From Myxococcales bacterium FL481 (lineage in GTDB: Bacteria; Myxococcota_A; Polyangia; Nannocystales; Nannocystaceae): 57,545 nucleotides of DNA. The DNA is taken from positions 1 to 57,545 of the forward strand of contig QKPP01000117.1 in NCBI GenBank assembly GCA_006508105.1, given 5' to 3'. A model generated the notes under the pieces. It was not told the DNA's origin and did not search any database. It saw only the letters and a list, made by a program, of their open reading frames with translations. Of the stretch, positions 36,405 to 46,038 are shown one piece after another. Numbering within the stretch: position 1 is the first letter of the stretch; each line of letters starts with the position of its first letter. Made by a program: the position numbers and the translations under genes.

Positions 36405-37673
36405 TTAGCCGCGCGGTCGCGGCCGAGCGCTGCGAGCGGGACGGCTCGACGGTCGCGGACTCGGACGCGCGCTGGATGGTCGGCTGGGTCGCGCTGGGCG
36501 AGCGCTCCGGGCGGGCGGCGGCCGACGAGCGGGGCGAGCTTTGGAGGGTCGAGCGCTGGGTTTGCTGGGGCGCGAAGACTTCGGCACCGGGCGCGCAGGC
36601 CTGGCTTTCGTCGGCGGGCGCTGGGCCTTGGTCGTCGGCGGGCGCTGGGCCTTGGTCGTCGGCGGGCGCTGCGGCGACGGGACCGGTCGCGCGGACTTCG
36701 GTTGTGTGGGTCGATAGGTGGCTTTGGGTCGATTGGCGGGTTGCCCGGGCCGTCCTGGCTTGGGCTTGCTCGCAGACCAGACCTTGCCGCTCGGTTGCTT
36801 CTCAGGCGGCCGAAACTTGGCGCCCCCGACTTGCGAGGGCTTGGCGCTGGGTGGCGGCACCGCCTGCGCTTTGCCGGGCTTGTTCGGAGCTGGACGTGCG
36901 CTGAGGGCTTTCTGAGGGGCCACGGGGCGAGCGCTTGCCGGCGAGCCTTTCCCCGACGGGGATACCGACGCCCCCTGGGCTGGCCGCGGGGCGACCGTGG
37001 CCTTGCCCGCAGAAGACGGCCGACCCCCGACGACGGGGCGCGCCGCTTTGATTGTGCCCTTCGCGTTACCCAGCGAGCCGCCGGGATGGGGTCGACCCGG
37101 TCGGACCGGTCGACGGTAGTAGCTCGGAGGTGCGCCGTAGCCGTGGTAGCCGATGTGACTGACTCCCCCCCAGTACCAGCCGGGGCCGTAGAACCCGACA
37201 CCCCAGCTGAACGCCACCCAGGGGTAGTAGAAGTTCCACGCGTACACCAGGCCCATCGGCGGTCCCCAGTACATGCACCACCCGTTCCAGTAGTTGTTCC
37301 AAAACACGAAGTTTCCGTTGACGTTGTAGTACCAGGCGCCGGCCCAGTTCACGCGCGGGTAGGTTTCGACCGCCTCGACGTAGGTGTGCACGTAGGTGAT
37401 CACTTGCACCTCGCTGCCGTCCGACAGGGTCTGATAGCCGACCAGATCTGGGATCTCCTGGCTGCCTGCGACCGAGGTCTGACCCACAATCTCGACCGGC
37501 TCGTACCGCGGCTGGGGTGGCGGCGCTGCGGGGCGATCGGCCACCGCAACGTATGCCGAGGAGTGGGCGGCCGGGGGCGGCGCGGGTTGAGGACTCACGG
37601 TACGGGCCTGTCTGCCACCGCAGGCCAGGGCCGCGAGCGCGAGCACGGTGAGCGGAACAATCAATCGGGACAT
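36405..37673 (-). CDS. Surface lipoprotein with aromatic/Gly-rich middle and Pro/Arg-rich tail
   Basis: Predicted 422 residues. Signal peptide with lipobox ALAC (Cys18). Residues ~50-120 form a small folded part (EVQVITYVHTYVEAVETYP). A striking Trp/Tyr/Gly-rich section (~120-185, with FWNNYWNGWCMYWGPP and GVGFYGPGWYWGG) resembles DUF3300-like or adhesive wall segments. The last ~230 residues are Pro/Arg/Lys/Ser-rich and disordered, with eight-residue repeats (RPPTTKAQ). The basic tail could bind polysaccharide or nucleic acid at the cell surface; that is inference. It is divergent from the FHA gene. Confidence 0.75.
   Translation of the reverse strand: MSRLIVPLTVLALAALACGGRQARTVSPQPAPPPAAHSSAYVAVADRPAAPPPQPRYEPVEIVGQTSVAGSQEIPDLVGYQTLSDGSEVQVITYVHTYVEAVETYPRVNWAGAWYYNVNGNFVFWNNYWNGWCMYWGPPMGLVYAWNFYYPWVAFSWGVGFYGPGWYWGGVSHIGYHGYGAPPSYYRRPVRPGRPHPGGSLGNAKGTIKAARPVVGGRPSSAGKATVAPRPAQGASVSPSGKGSPASARPVAPQKALSARPAPNKPGKAQAVPPPSAKPSQVGGAKFRPPEKQPSGKVWSASKPKPGRPGQPANRPKATYRPTQPKSARPVPSPQRPPTTKAQRPPTTKAQRPPTKARPARPVPKSSRPSKPSARPSKARPARRPPPARSARPARPSRPSSARPSPRPSSRPARSARPRPRG
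36616..36671 (-). repeat. 24-bp coding tandem repeat
   Basis: Two identical 24-bp units (36616-36639 and 36640-36663) and a partial third encode RPPTTKAQ repeats in the disordered tail of the surface lipoprotein. Confidence 0.85.
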
Positions 37674-38068
37674 TCGCTAATACCTTTCCAATGCGGCGGG
37701 TGGCGCCTCGCGCCGAGCCGTGTGAACGCGACGACCTGGTGCAGCTGAGCCCGTTCAAGGGTAGCGTTTCGACACGGACCTTGCACGGTAGCGGCTGTGG
37801 CGTCTGGGTTTGGATCACGGCGCAGCCTTCGGCGCGAACGGCGGTTGGAACGAACCTAGGGTGGGCCCAGCCGCCAGACGGTGCCGACGCGACGAACGGG
37901 CGGGTATTCACGACCGAGATCACAAGCCTCACCGCCTCGAGCCTTTGCGGTCGTTGGCGGCAAATGATGCGACCGTTCGGGCCCCTCGCGGTGCGTCGGG
38001 CACCGCTTGGGTCCCAACCCGATGGGCTCGTTGACCACCTCGCGTCGCTCACCTACGTTACCCCTACC
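37674..38068. other. Divergent intergenic region
   Basis: 395 bp between the surface lipoprotein (minus) and the FHA/DUF4388 gene (plus). The plus frame of the FHA gene stays open to 37691, but this part reads as an atypical Cys/Arg/Ser-rich stretch and is probably untranslated. Both promoters should lie here; none could be assigned with confidence. Confidence 0.4.
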
Positions 38069-38971
38069 GTGGCAGAACCGGCGCAGATCCACATGTTGCA
38101 CTTCGTGCACGGCAAGTACCGTGATCGCGAGGTTCCTCTCGCGTCTGCCCAAGGAATCGTCCTGGGCCGCAGCAGCGAGGTCGGCTTGGTGCTCGAAGAT
38201 GACACGGTTTCGCGTCGACACGCGCGCGTGTCGACGGAGCGGGACTGCGTATGGATCCGCGACCTAGGTTCGCGCAACGGTACCTACGTCAACGGTGAGC
38301 GTACCGACCATGCCCGGCTTCGCGTCGGCGATCGGGTGGCGATCGGTTCGAGTCTGCTCCGCGTGGAGTTGGCCGATCCCGCCAAACTCGAGAGTTTGGC
38401 CCAACCGGCCAACGTCGACGAGGGGCCACGAGCGCGCTCGATGACCGGGAACCTCGATGAGATCCACTTGTCGGTCGTGCTGCAATGGCTCGCCACGAGC
38501 CGCAAGACCGGGGTCTTGCGTGTGCATGGGCCAGCCGAGGGGGCCATCCACCTGCGCGAGGGGCAAGTGTATACGGCCCGTGTCGAGGGCGCGCCCAAAC
38601 TGTCGCCGGAGAAGGCCCTGTTTCGCGTGCTCGCGTGGGAGCAAGGTCGTTTTGAGCTCGATACGTCCACCGGCGATCCGCCGGCACGAGACATCGAGAT
38701 GGCGCTCGAGCACGTCTTGATGGAAGCGGCTCGTCGCCAAGACGAACTCGCCCACCTCAACGAGAAGTACGAGTTGCCGACCGACAAAGTCGAGGTGGTC
38801 CGTCCCGCGCCGCGACCCTGGCGGGAGTTGGACCCGGTCGCGCTGGACGTGCTGCAGGCGTTTCTCGATGGGTCCACCTGGTCCCAGGTCATGGACGAAA
38901 GCAGTGTCGACGACCTGACGTTGGCCAAGCAAGTGGTCGCGCTGGCGCGAGACGGGTTCCTCAAGTACTGA
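38069..38971 (+). CDS. FHA-domain / DUF4388 signalling protein
   Basis: Predicted 300 residues from GTG 38069; ATG 38093 (MLHFVHGKYRDREV) is also a good start, as related proteins begin with that strand. The FHA domain covers ~10-100: GRSS (33-36), SRRHAR (48-53) and LGSRNGTYVNG (66-76), the phosphothreonine-binding residues. Residues ~125-205 match DUF4388, as in the protein at 1826. The last ~90 residues contain a helical region resembling a winged-helix (DPVALDVLQAFLDGSTW, LTLAKQVVALARDGFL). It probably reads Ser/Thr kinase signals, common in myxobacteria. No kinase is in the window. Confidence 0.85.
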   Translation: MAEPAQIHMLHFVHGKYRDREVPLASAQGIVLGRSSEVGLVLEDDTVSRRHARVSTERDCVWIRDLGSRNGTYVNGERTDHARLRVGDRVAIGSSLLRVELADPAKLESLAQPANVDEGPRARSMTGNLDEIHLSVVLQWLATSRKTGVLRVHGPAEGAIHLREGQVYTARVEGAPKLSPEKALFRVLAWEQGRFELDTSTGDPPARDIEMALEHVLMEAARRQDELAHLNEKYELPTDKVEVVRPAPRPWRELDPVALDVLQAFLDGSTWSQVMDESSVDDLTLAKQVVALARDGFLKY

Positions 38972-39060
38972 GCGTTCGCGCCGAAGGGCCGCGGTTCGCC
39001 GAAACACCGGGCCTGTCGTCGGCGGTCACGGCGTTCGACGTCCGACCTCGCAGCTAAGGG

Positions 39061-39849
39061 CTAAGGGCGGACGTACGCTCCGAGGGCGGGTTGATGCCGC
39101 GCGTCGAGGGTCGGCCGAGATGTCTCGCCGAGTCCCTCGTGTCCCGACCGAACCGCGTCGTAGACCTGGGGGTTGATGAGAAGCGATGCATGGCCGCCGG
39201 CCAGCACCAGGTAGTCGTTTTCGGCGACGCCCTGCAGCCGCGGGCCCAGTGGGCAAAACGCATCGTGCCGGGCGAAGATCTGCCGAACCCGGACCCCCGA
39301 CGGCGCGCCCACTCGAACGAGGTCGTCGAGAAACCGCGAGTGCGGCACGACTTGCCAAACCGAGGAGCTGATCGCCCCCATCGTGGCCACGCCGGCGAGC
39401 CCCATCCAAGTGCCGGACACCGGCGTACCGAGCAAGGTGAGCGAGCGAGCGTGGCGAGCTCCGTCGAGGAAGTTCAGGGCGTGCAGGCTGACCAGGCCGC
39501 CCATGCTGAAGCCGACCAAATCGACTCGCTCTACGTCCAAGCGCTCTCGTAACGACGCGATCTGCTGGACCAACCCTTCGGCCGACCGGCGCAAACACGA
39601 GGTCTGCCCACGACCGTAGGCGTATGAGAAGACCGCTCGGCCGTCGGCTCGAAAGCGTTCCGTCAGCGGCTGCATGGTCCCACGGGTGCCGAGAAAGCCA
39701 TGCACCAGTACGACCGGGGGCAGTTCGGTGGCGAGTTCAGCTGGCTCGCCGACCACCGCGTTGCCGCGTACGAGTTGACGGGCGTACGCGTAGGTGTCCT
39801 TGACGGCTTTGCCAGCGAGTTCGGTTCGACTGAGGATTCGACGCAACAT
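39061..39849 (-). CDS. Alpha/beta-hydrolase, lipase/esterase-like
   Basis: Predicted 262 residues. Motifs are the oxyanion strand LVHGFLG (48-54), nucleophile elbow GFSMGG with Ser115, a likely acid in FARHDAFCP and a C-terminal histidine in AGGHASLL. The pattern fits triacylglycerol lipase/esterase-like proteins without a clear signal peptide. The N-terminal ~40 residues are helical and basic. Substrate unknown. No gene within 400 bp upstream shares its direction. Confidence 0.87.
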   Translation of the reverse strand: MLRRILSRTELAGKAVKDTYAYARQLVRGNAVVGEPAELATELPPVVLVHGFLGTRGTMQPLTERFRADGRAVFSYAYGRGQTSCLRRSAEGLVQQIASLRERLDVERVDLVGFSMGGLVSLHALNFLDGARHARSLTLLGTPVSGTWMGLAGVATMGAISSSVWQVVPHSRFLDDLVRVGAPSGVRVRQIFARHDAFCPLGPRLQGVAENDYLVLAGGHASLLINPQVYDAVRSGHEGLGETSRPTLDARHQPALGAYVRP

Positions 39850-40286
39850 CGACTCTACAAACCAGGTTAGCGGACGTTGCTTGTGCGGACGACAATTCGA
39901 CAGTTTTCACACCAGGACCGCGTCTATGGTGCAATCGTTGTTCGAAATGACGCCACGCTTCGCAGCAGTGCGCACGGTCGTGCGCAGTCGTGCGCTTCGC
40001 TCAGCGGGGGTGAGGTGGACTGTCGCGCCGGCCGCCGCGCCGGGTGGACGGACCGACCCAGTCCGTGAAACAGGCGGCTTCTCGAGAACAGACGCACTTC
40101 GACTCGCGGTACGTGCTGCCCTCGCTCGGTCCCCTGGCTCGGTGGGCGGGCGCACACGGGCGGCGGCTTCGGCCCGCCGGGACGCGGCCCGAGGACGTGA
40201 GATGTAGGGATCCGCCTGGCTCGGCCGCGATGGCGTCGTCGCCGCTGGCCGACGCATGGACTCGGCGTCTCCGCGGGAGACCTGGG
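39850..40286. other. Intergenic region with short inverted repeats
   Basis: 437 bp between two minus-strand genes. An AT-richer stretch (~39880-39950) lies upstream of the esterase and may hold its promoter. GCGCAC-GGTC-GTGCGC (39970-39985) is a perfect 6-bp hairpin, and GTGCGC repeats again at 39990-39995. No gene seen. Confidence 0.45.
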
Positions 40287-41195
40287 CTAGCCGGCTTCGC
40301 CGACGCCGTCGGCTGAGCGAAACGGTCCTCCCGCTCCCCCGGTTTGCAGCGCGTGGTGATGGTGCCGGGCCATGTCGGCGTACTTGCTACCAGGGAGGCT
40401 TTGGCTAGCTCGAAGGTAGGACGTCAACGCCTCTGTCTGGTGTCCTGCAAGCTCATAGGCTTGGCCCAAGTAGTAGAAGTACGGAGTCGGGGCGGACCAG
40501 TCCGGATCCCCGACCACACAGTTTTTGAGCTTGTCGATGGCCTCGTCGTGTCGGCCCATCCGGGCGAGACACAAGCCCTCGAGCGCGGTCCATCGGTCGT
40601 GAGTCGGCGTCACGGGTTCAGACGGCTGCGCCGATGCCGATTGCGAAACAAGTGCCCGATTTGTGGTCACTCCCGAGGTCGCGAGCTGGCGTCCCCGACG
40701 GATCGCGTCCAACGTGGCTTGGTCCGGTTCATGCGCCAAGACGTTGATCTGGAGGATACAAAAGTTGATCTGGTGTCGCACGTCGTCACTGACTCGGCGG
40801 TTGTCCGCGAGCAACACTTCCCGGGCCTCGTCCAAGCGCGATTCAGCGGTCAACAGAGTGCCGAGCGCGAGCCGGCTGGCCCATTCGCGATCGGGGCTCA
40901 CGCCGTGCCCGGCGACCGCAAGCGCGATCTCTCGCCGCAACGTGTGTTCCATCTCGCGGCGGGTGGCTGGGGGCAAGGCGGGTTGGCGGGGTCTGGGCTG
41001 CGGGAGCGCTCTCAAGGCTCGCAGTCGCCGGGACGCAAGCGAGACTCCCCAAATGCCGACCGGGAGCAGGGCCGCGTAGTGCCACATCGATTGGCATCCT
41101 CCCGCGAACAAGGGCACCAGGAGGACCCAAAGCGGCAGCGTTCGGCGGCAACGCGGCGCTGCGGGGTGGACCCCGCCCTCGTTGCCGCCGTTCAT
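40287..41195 (-). CDS. TPR protein with N-terminal membrane or lipoprotein segment
   Basis: Predicted 302 residues from ATG 41195. The N-terminus has two hydrophobic stretches (LPLWVLLVPLFAGG and AALLPVGIWGVSLA) around a Cys that could be a lipobox. TPR-like repeats occupy ~75-280 (LALGTLLTAESRLDEAREVL, YYLGQAYELAGHQTEALTSYLRA). Likely a periplasmic or membrane-associated scaffold. No enzymatic motif. It is divergent from the HAD hydrolase gene. Confidence 0.72.
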   Translation of the reverse strand: MNGGNEGGVHPAAPRCRRTLPLWVLLVPLFAGGCQSMWHYAALLPVGIWGVSLASRRLRALRALPQPRPRQPALPPATRREMEHTLRREIALAVAGHGVSPDREWASRLALGTLLTAESRLDEAREVLLADNRRVSDDVRHQINFCILQINVLAHEPDQATLDAIRRGRQLATSGVTTNRALVSQSASAQPSEPVTPTHDRWTALEGLCLARMGRHDEAIDKLKNCVVGDPDWSAPTPYFYYLGQAYELAGHQTEALTSYLRASQSLPGSKYADMARHHHHALQTGGAGGPFRSADGVGEAG

Positions 41196-41323
41196 ACTAT
41201 GAGGATACCAGGTTTTCTGGGCCGGTGACCGGTGGCTGGACTCGATCGCGTGGAACCCCACAAGATCGCTTCGCGGTTGCCCCGCCGCGAGAGTCGAGCT
41301 ATTGGGTGAAGCATCGTTCGCTC

Positions 41324-42019
41324 ATGGCGTTGCGCGACTTCACTGTCTTGACGTTTGACTGCTACGGCACCCTGATCGACTGGGAGACCGGGATCTTGGC
41401 CGCGATGTATCCGGTGCTCGAAAACCACAACATCGTGGCGTCCTCGGGCGACATCCTTCACGCCTACGCACGTGCGGAGTCGGCGGTCCAGTCGGGAGCG
41501 TTCGTGAACTACCGCGAGGTGTTGCGACGGACGGTCAGTGCGATGAGCCACGATCTGGGGTTTTCGCTCGCGCTCGACGAGGGGGAGGTCCTGCTGCGCT
41601 CATTGCCCAGCTGGCGCCCGTTTCCCGACTCGGTATCGGCACTTGCCCAACTCGCCTCGCGCCGGCGACTCGGCCTGATCTCCAATGTGGACGACGGCTT
41701 GCTGCGATCCAGTCTTACGCAGCTCCAGCACCCGTTCAGCTTCGTGGTGACGTCGGAGCGAGCGCGGGCCTACAAGCCGGATGAGCGGCCGTTCGCGCTG
41801 GCCTGTCAGGAAGCCCAGTGCGCTGCGTCGCAGATTCTCCACGTCGCCCAAAGCGGCTACCATGACCTGGTCACGGCGTCTCGGTTGGGATTTGGCACGG
41901 TGCACGTTCGGCGAGGCTCTCGCGCTTCCGGTGAGCGCGCTACGTTGCCCGCGAACGAGCGCGCCGACGCTTCGGTGGACACGCTGGCTGAACTCGTCGA
42001 GCTGCTCGGCCTCGAGTGA
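41324..42019 (+). CDS. HAD-superfamily hydrolase, haloacid dehalogenase type II-like
   Basis: Predicted 231 residues from ATG 41324. Nucleophile motif FDCYGTLID (Asp12), motif II ISNVDD, motif III Lys in AYKPDERPF, and motif IV HVAQSGYHDLVTASRLG, the wording typical of 2-haloacid dehalogenase-like proteins rather than phosphatases. The real substrate may be a phosphorylated or halogenated metabolite. A longer in-frame start at 41225 is unlikely. Confidence 0.87.
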   Translation: MALRDFTVLTFDCYGTLIDWETGILAAMYPVLENHNIVASSGDILHAYARAESAVQSGAFVNYREVLRRTVSAMSHDLGFSLALDEGEVLLRSLPSWRPFPDSVSALAQLASRRRLGLISNVDDGLLRSSLTQLQHPFSFVVTSERARAYKPDERPFALACQEAQCAASQILHVAQSGYHDLVTASRLGFGTVHVRRGSRASGERATLPANERADASVDTLAELVELLGLE

Positions 42020-42161
42020 GCGCGGCTGGTCCGGTCGTTCCGGGTCGTCGCCGACCGAAAACTCGCTCGCGGCGCCGGCGGTTGGGCCTCGTCGGGACAC
42101 GAGCTCGGTCCGTCGCGCTTCACCGGGGGCACCGGTCCGGATCACCAAAACGATTCGCTCG

Positions 42162-42875
42162 CTAGCGACGGGCGTAGCGCGTTGCGTCTGTCCGCGGCCG
42201 GGGTTGGTTCGAGCGAACGAGAAAACGGCGGGCTCCCACCCGCATCAATCGGCCCTGGCGGGCCGTGAACCCGGGGTTTGCGCTGCGCTGACAAGAGCAC
42301 ATCAAGTTGCTCGCGGCTCGGCGGTGGCCCAGTCCAAACGCGTGGCCGAGTTCATGAACCAGCGTGGTGAGCGGCGCGTCGTGAGCGACCACGACGTACT
42401 CTCGTTGGCGGGTGCGCTTGCGCAGGCCGAAGTAGCGCCAGTGAATGCCGCTCACGCGGGTGTTTTGCTCATCTTGCGCGTCCAAGGCCACGCGCTCGAC
42501 CCAAAACACGTGCACCGAGCCGTCGCGATGCGCCAGCTCGGCCAGCGCCAGGCGGTGGTCGGCGCCGGTGACTCGACTGTATCCCTCGCGCAGCGGTTCC
42601 ACGGCTCGGATCTCAAGCTCGATGCCGAAGTGGCGCAGCTCGGCATTCGCGCGCGCTATCGATTCTCGCATCCGGCGTTGAGACACAACCGGAGCCCGAT
42701 TCGTGGTGGCCACGTGGATGGTCAGCGGTACCACGAGGTTGCTCGTGGCCTGCAGCCGAGATGCGGTGGGTTTCGCCGGCCGCGATGCCGCGGCTTCGGG
42801 CGGGCTGAGCAGGCCGATCGCGAGCGCGCCAGCGGCGAGGCCAGAGGCAAGAGATGTGGCGAGGCGAGACTTCAC
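42162..42875 (-). CDS. Secreted metzincin-type zinc metalloprotease
   Basis: Predicted 237 residues from GTG 42875, chosen because it gives a signal peptide (VKSRLATSLASGLAAGALAI) with cleavage near PEAAASRP. The zinc motif HELGHAFGLGH spans 174-184 (HExxHxxGxxH), followed by Met192 in SNLMCSC as the Met-turn. This is the matrixin/metzincin layout in a compact protein without a large propeptide or accessory domains. It probably acts outside the cytoplasm, perhaps in predation or wall turnover. Divergent from the Cys-cluster gene at 43001. Confidence 0.82.
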   Translation of the reverse strand: MKSRLATSLASGLAAGALAIGLLSPPEAAASRPAKPTASRLQATSNLVVPLTIHVATTNRAPVVSQRRMRESIARANAELRHFGIELEIRAVEPLREGYSRVTGADHRLALAELAHRDGSVHVFWVERVALDAQDEQNTRVSGIHWRYFGLRKRTRQREYVVVAHDAPLTTLVHELGHAFGLGHRRAASNLMCSCQRSANPGFTARQGRLMRVGARRFLVRSNQPRPRTDATRYARR

Positions 42876-43000
42876 GATCAAGGACGGGACAAGCGAACCA
42901 AGGGAGTGTGACCCGTGGCGTGAGCGCGGCAACCAGGCGACGTGCCAGCGATCCGCAGGCCCGCCAGATCGGCGCACCACGATAGTGCTAAAGTCCGTCC

Positions 43001-43786
43001 ATGTTTCTGTTCGGTTCGGCGGCCGCGACTCAGACGCCTCAGTTCGTCCCAAACGCGGAAGCGCGTGGTTGGATCTCAGAGAGCTTGGCGCAGCTGTACC
43101 AACGGTTGCATCCCTCCCCACATGCGTTTGTCGGCGGAGATGTGCCTACTCCCCGCGACATCGACGGGCTGTTCGAGCTGTTGTGCGGGCTGCAACGTGA
43201 GGTGGATCAAGCCGACGTGGAGTTCTCGCTGCAAGAGGGCGGTGCTGAGGGTCCGCCGCTCCCGGCTGGGTTTGCGCCTCTGGGCGACGCGAAGGGACAT
43301 CTACTCCACACCTTCGCCAAGGCCGGCGAGTACGTGTTGGTCTACCTCCCCCAGCTGTTTCGCGTGCCGGAGTTGGCGCTCGCCAGCGTGGCTCGCGAGT
43401 TGGGGAGAATCGCCATCGATCGGGTTGGGGGGCTTCCCGAACCGGTCGACGATCACGACCGCGAGGGGTTTGTCGAACTGGCTGCCGTGACGCTGGGTAT
43501 GGGAGTTTGGGTCGCCAACGGGGCCTACGTGTTCGAACAAAAGTGTTGCGGGGGAGGCTGCGGTGTGGACCTTGGCAGCGTTCGAGCCGGGCTCTCGATG
43601 CCCGAGGCGTGTTTCGCCGTCGCTTTGGACGGACGCGCGCGGGATCGGTCGCGTCGCACGATGATGCGGGGGTTGTCACCGACGCAAGCCGCAGCGTTCA
43701 AGTCCTCGTGGAAATGGATCGGGCGTGAAGGATCCCAGATGCGCGCGCTCGTTTCCTCGGCCTCTACCGGAGCGATCGCAGACTGA
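43001..43786 (+). CDS. Uncharacterised protein with C-terminal Cys/Gly cluster
   Basis: Predicted 261 residues, unrecognised. It is helical and soluble with no signal peptide. Positions ~125-190 read ELALASVARELGRIAIDRVG and LAAVTLGMGVWVANGAYVFE, then a tight cluster KCCGGGCGVDLGSVRAGLSMPE that could bind metal or a phosphorylated ligand. The N-terminus MFLFGSAAATQT looks like a short loop rather than an export signal. It is divergent from the metzincin gene and converges on the glycosyltransferase (7 bp between stops). Confidence 0.65.
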   Translation: MFLFGSAAATQTPQFVPNAEARGWISESLAQLYQRLHPSPHAFVGGDVPTPRDIDGLFELLCGLQREVDQADVEFSLQEGGAEGPPLPAGFAPLGDAKGHLLHTFAKAGEYVLVYLPQLFRVPELALASVARELGRIAIDRVGGLPEPVDDHDREGFVELAAVTLGMGVWVANGAYVFEQKCCGGGCGVDLGSVRAGLSMPEACFAVALDGRARDRSRRTMMRGLSPTQAAAFKSSWKWIGREGSQMRALVSSASTGAIAD

Positions 43787-43793
43787 GTTCCGA

Positions 43794-45995
43794 CTACGGC
43801 GGCGGCAGATACATCAACGCGTGGTGGGCGGTGGAGAACTCCAAGCGTAACTCGTCGCGGGTGCCACGGGGCAATGCATGGCGCAGGCGGTCTTGCCCGC
43901 TAGCTTGGGTGAGCAGCCACACGCCCCGCCCTTCCGAACGCGACTCGGTGACGTACTCGACGAGTTCCTCGCGGCGGGGGCTCACTGACATCCACAGGCG
44001 GCGCTTGCTGAAGTACGTCTCGCCGCGGTGGTGCAGCCACCAACTGACCAAGCGATCCCGCGGCTGACGATGCACGAAGTAGTGGCGAAACAAGCCGCGT
44101 TGAGACCACGTGGTGGACGCTCGCGGGAGATAGTCGTTGAGCGTGTAGTGGGTGAACAACACCGCGCTTAGTGCGATCGCAGCCAAACCCGAACGAGTCC
44201 GGCCGAACCCCCAAGCAACGACGCCGATGGCCGTCACCCCCCCAATCCACGCGGCCCCGGCCGTTCGCGGCGCACCCTCACGCCACACCCCCTCGTAGTA
44301 GACCGTGGTGAGATGGGCGAACCACGCCGGAGTCTGGATGAGCTCGCGCAACGTGAGTGCTCCCACGGCCAAACACACCGCCGCCATGGCGCAGGCGAGC
44401 GCGGGCGACTGAGCACCGAGTCGCGGCGTGGGGGAGGACAACCAGACGCCGACCACGATGGCGAGCGGCGGCAGGCAAGGGAGCAGGTAGTGGTTGTACT
44501 TCGTGACGCTGTACGTGATCGTCAAAAACGTGATCGATGCGGCCAGTACGGCGAAACGTGGCAGCTCGGTGGAGACGCAGGCTGTCGCGTCCATGCATGA
44601 CTCATCGGCTGCGGCTGCGTCCGGGGGTGCTTCTCGGGTCGGCGATGTCGACGCGAGGGGTTGGCTAGGTCGAGTGGGCGCCGAGAGCCACCCCGCGGCA
44701 CGCCAGGCGACGGCGGGCAACAGCATGGACCATGGGAACGCAGCCAGGCCTAGCGTACGGATGTAGAACATGGCGGTGCCCACCGCCTGGTCCTGCTCGC
44801 CGCTCGAAAAGCGAGCCAAGTTGTTCTCGAAGATCAGCTCGCGGACCCAACGCTCGCCACGGTAAAGCGTCATGGCGTGGTGCCACGGAGCCGCGACGAC
44901 CACAAACGCCAGCAGGCCCCAGGCCAGCCCGGCCTTGAGCAGCCGCTCGGGCTTACCGGCGACCCAGCTGTCCACGACGACCACGGTGCCGATCAGTGCC
45001 GGGCCCAAGATGCCCTTGCCGAGAAACGAGACGCCGGCGGCGAGGTACATCGAGCCGAGCCAGATCTGCCGAACGGTGCGCCATCGGGTGCTACGCCACA
45101 GGACGAGGGTCACGATGAGCCAATACGGAACCAGGTGGCGGGCGATCAGATCGAGCGTCTGCAACGAGGGCGCGCCCGGCTTGGCGGAGAACTTGCTGAC
45201 GCGCGCGATGGTCACGTCCGCCGCGACGTGGTGCTGCAACACCGCGAGTGGCACGATCGCGGCCACCAACAGCAGGACCACAAAGCCGCGGTAGGCCGGG
45301 CTCCACGGGAGGTTGAAACGACCGATGCGTCGGCGCGACAGCGCCTTGTCGTCGCGGAACCACGCCAGCGCCCAGCAACCCCAGCCCAGCATGACCGGCC
45401 CGGCCAAGAACATGTCGGTGAGGGCTTGCCGGCCGACGATCGCGAACAGCGGCATGGTGGCCAGCACGAAGCCGGACCAGATCCCCGCCCGTCGAGAGTG
45501 GCAACGGCTGACGGTGTAGGCGACAAAGAAGATGGTGGCGATCGCGGCGACGAGACTCGGCAGCCGCAGTGCGATCTCCGACCAAGGGGAGAAGGCAAGC
45601 TCGGCTGGATCTCGGCTCACGCCCACGCCAAACGCGTGCATGCTCGCCGCCATCAGCCAAAAAGGGAGCGCGTGCTTGCTAGCGAACAGCGATTCGAAGC
45701 GTCGGTCGGGTCCCCAGCGGCTGGGGGTCCACCACAAGTCCATGGGGTCACTGCGCACGACGATGTTGCGAGCCACTTCGCCGTAGTGGGTCTCCCAGGG
45801 ATCCCAGGCGCCGCACCAGGTGATCGACAGCCCGTAGAGCAGGACGAGTCCGAGTCCGGCGGCGAGCGTCCACCACGAGGCGGGCACGTTGGGCAGCGGC
45901 GGGCGCAGGTCGCTTACCTTAGCCAAAGGGATCCGCCGCGGCCACTGTCCCCGGGTGGCGGGCGTGGGGGTCCACCGGATCGGTTGCGCCAGCAT
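43794..45995 (-). CDS. ArnT/PMT-like membrane glycosyltransferase (GT-C fold)
   Basis: Predicted 733 residues from ATG 45995; an upstream in-frame extension is Arg/Ser-rich and unlikely. About eleven to thirteen hydrophobic helices are visible. The first periplasmic loop has [19 protein letters not shown], the acidic catalytic loop of GT39/GT83-type enzymes, which use polyprenyl-phosphate sugars to modify lipid A, glycans or proteins. A soluble Pro/Ala-rich insertion (~440-480) and a ~130-residue C-terminal extracytoplasmic domain follow. Divergent from the threonine dehydratase gene with 43 bp between. Donor and acceptor unknown. Confidence 0.85.
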   Translation of the reverse strand: MLAQPIRWTPTPATRGQWPRRIPLAKVSDLRPPLPNVPASWWTLAAGLGLVLLYGLSITWCGAWDPWETHYGEVARNIVVRSDPMDLWWTPSRWGPDRRFESLFASKHALPFWLMAASMHAFGVGVSRDPAELAFSPWSEIALRLPSLVAAIATIFFVAYTVSRCHSRRAGIWSGFVLATMPLFAIVGRQALTDMFLAGPVMLGWGCWALAWFRDDKALSRRRIGRFNLPWSPAYRGFVVLLLVAAIVPLAVLQHHVAADVTIARVSKFSAKPGAPSLQTLDLIARHLVPYWLIVTLVLWRSTRWRTVRQIWLGSMYLAAGVSFLGKGILGPALIGTVVVVDSWVAGKPERLLKAGLAWGLLAFVVVAAPWHHAMTLYRGERWVRELIFENNLARFSSGEQDQAVGTAMFYIRTLGLAAFPWSMLLPAVAWRAAGWLSAPTRPSQPLASTSPTREAPPDAAAADESCMDATACVSTELPRFAVLAASITFLTITYSVTKYNHYLLPCLPPLAIVVGVWLSSPTPRLGAQSPALACAMAAVCLAVGALTLRELIQTPAWFAHLTTVYYEGVWREGAPRTAGAAWIGGVTAIGVVAWGFGRTRSGLAAIALSAVLFTHYTLNDYLPRASTTWSQRGLFRHYFVHRQPRDRLVSWWLHHRGETYFSKRRLWMSVSPRREELVEYVTESRSEGRGVWLLTQASGQDRLRHALPRGTRDELRLEFSTAHHALMYLPPP

Positions 45996-46038
45996 GACCT
46001 GTCGAGATATGCGATGCTCAGCCGCCTCGAGTTGTCGT

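Noticed and set aside
36387-37748. 453-codon open frame on the plus strand opposite the surface lipoprotein
   Set aside because: It mirrors a Pro/Arg-rich low-complexity gene; the minus strand has a signal peptide, lipobox and aromatic core, while the plus reading is Arg/Gly/Ala-rich without any signature.
37691-38068. N-terminal extension of the FHA/DUF4388 protein by ~126 residues
   Set aside because: The extension has atypical composition and no domain; related proteins begin just before the FHA strand.
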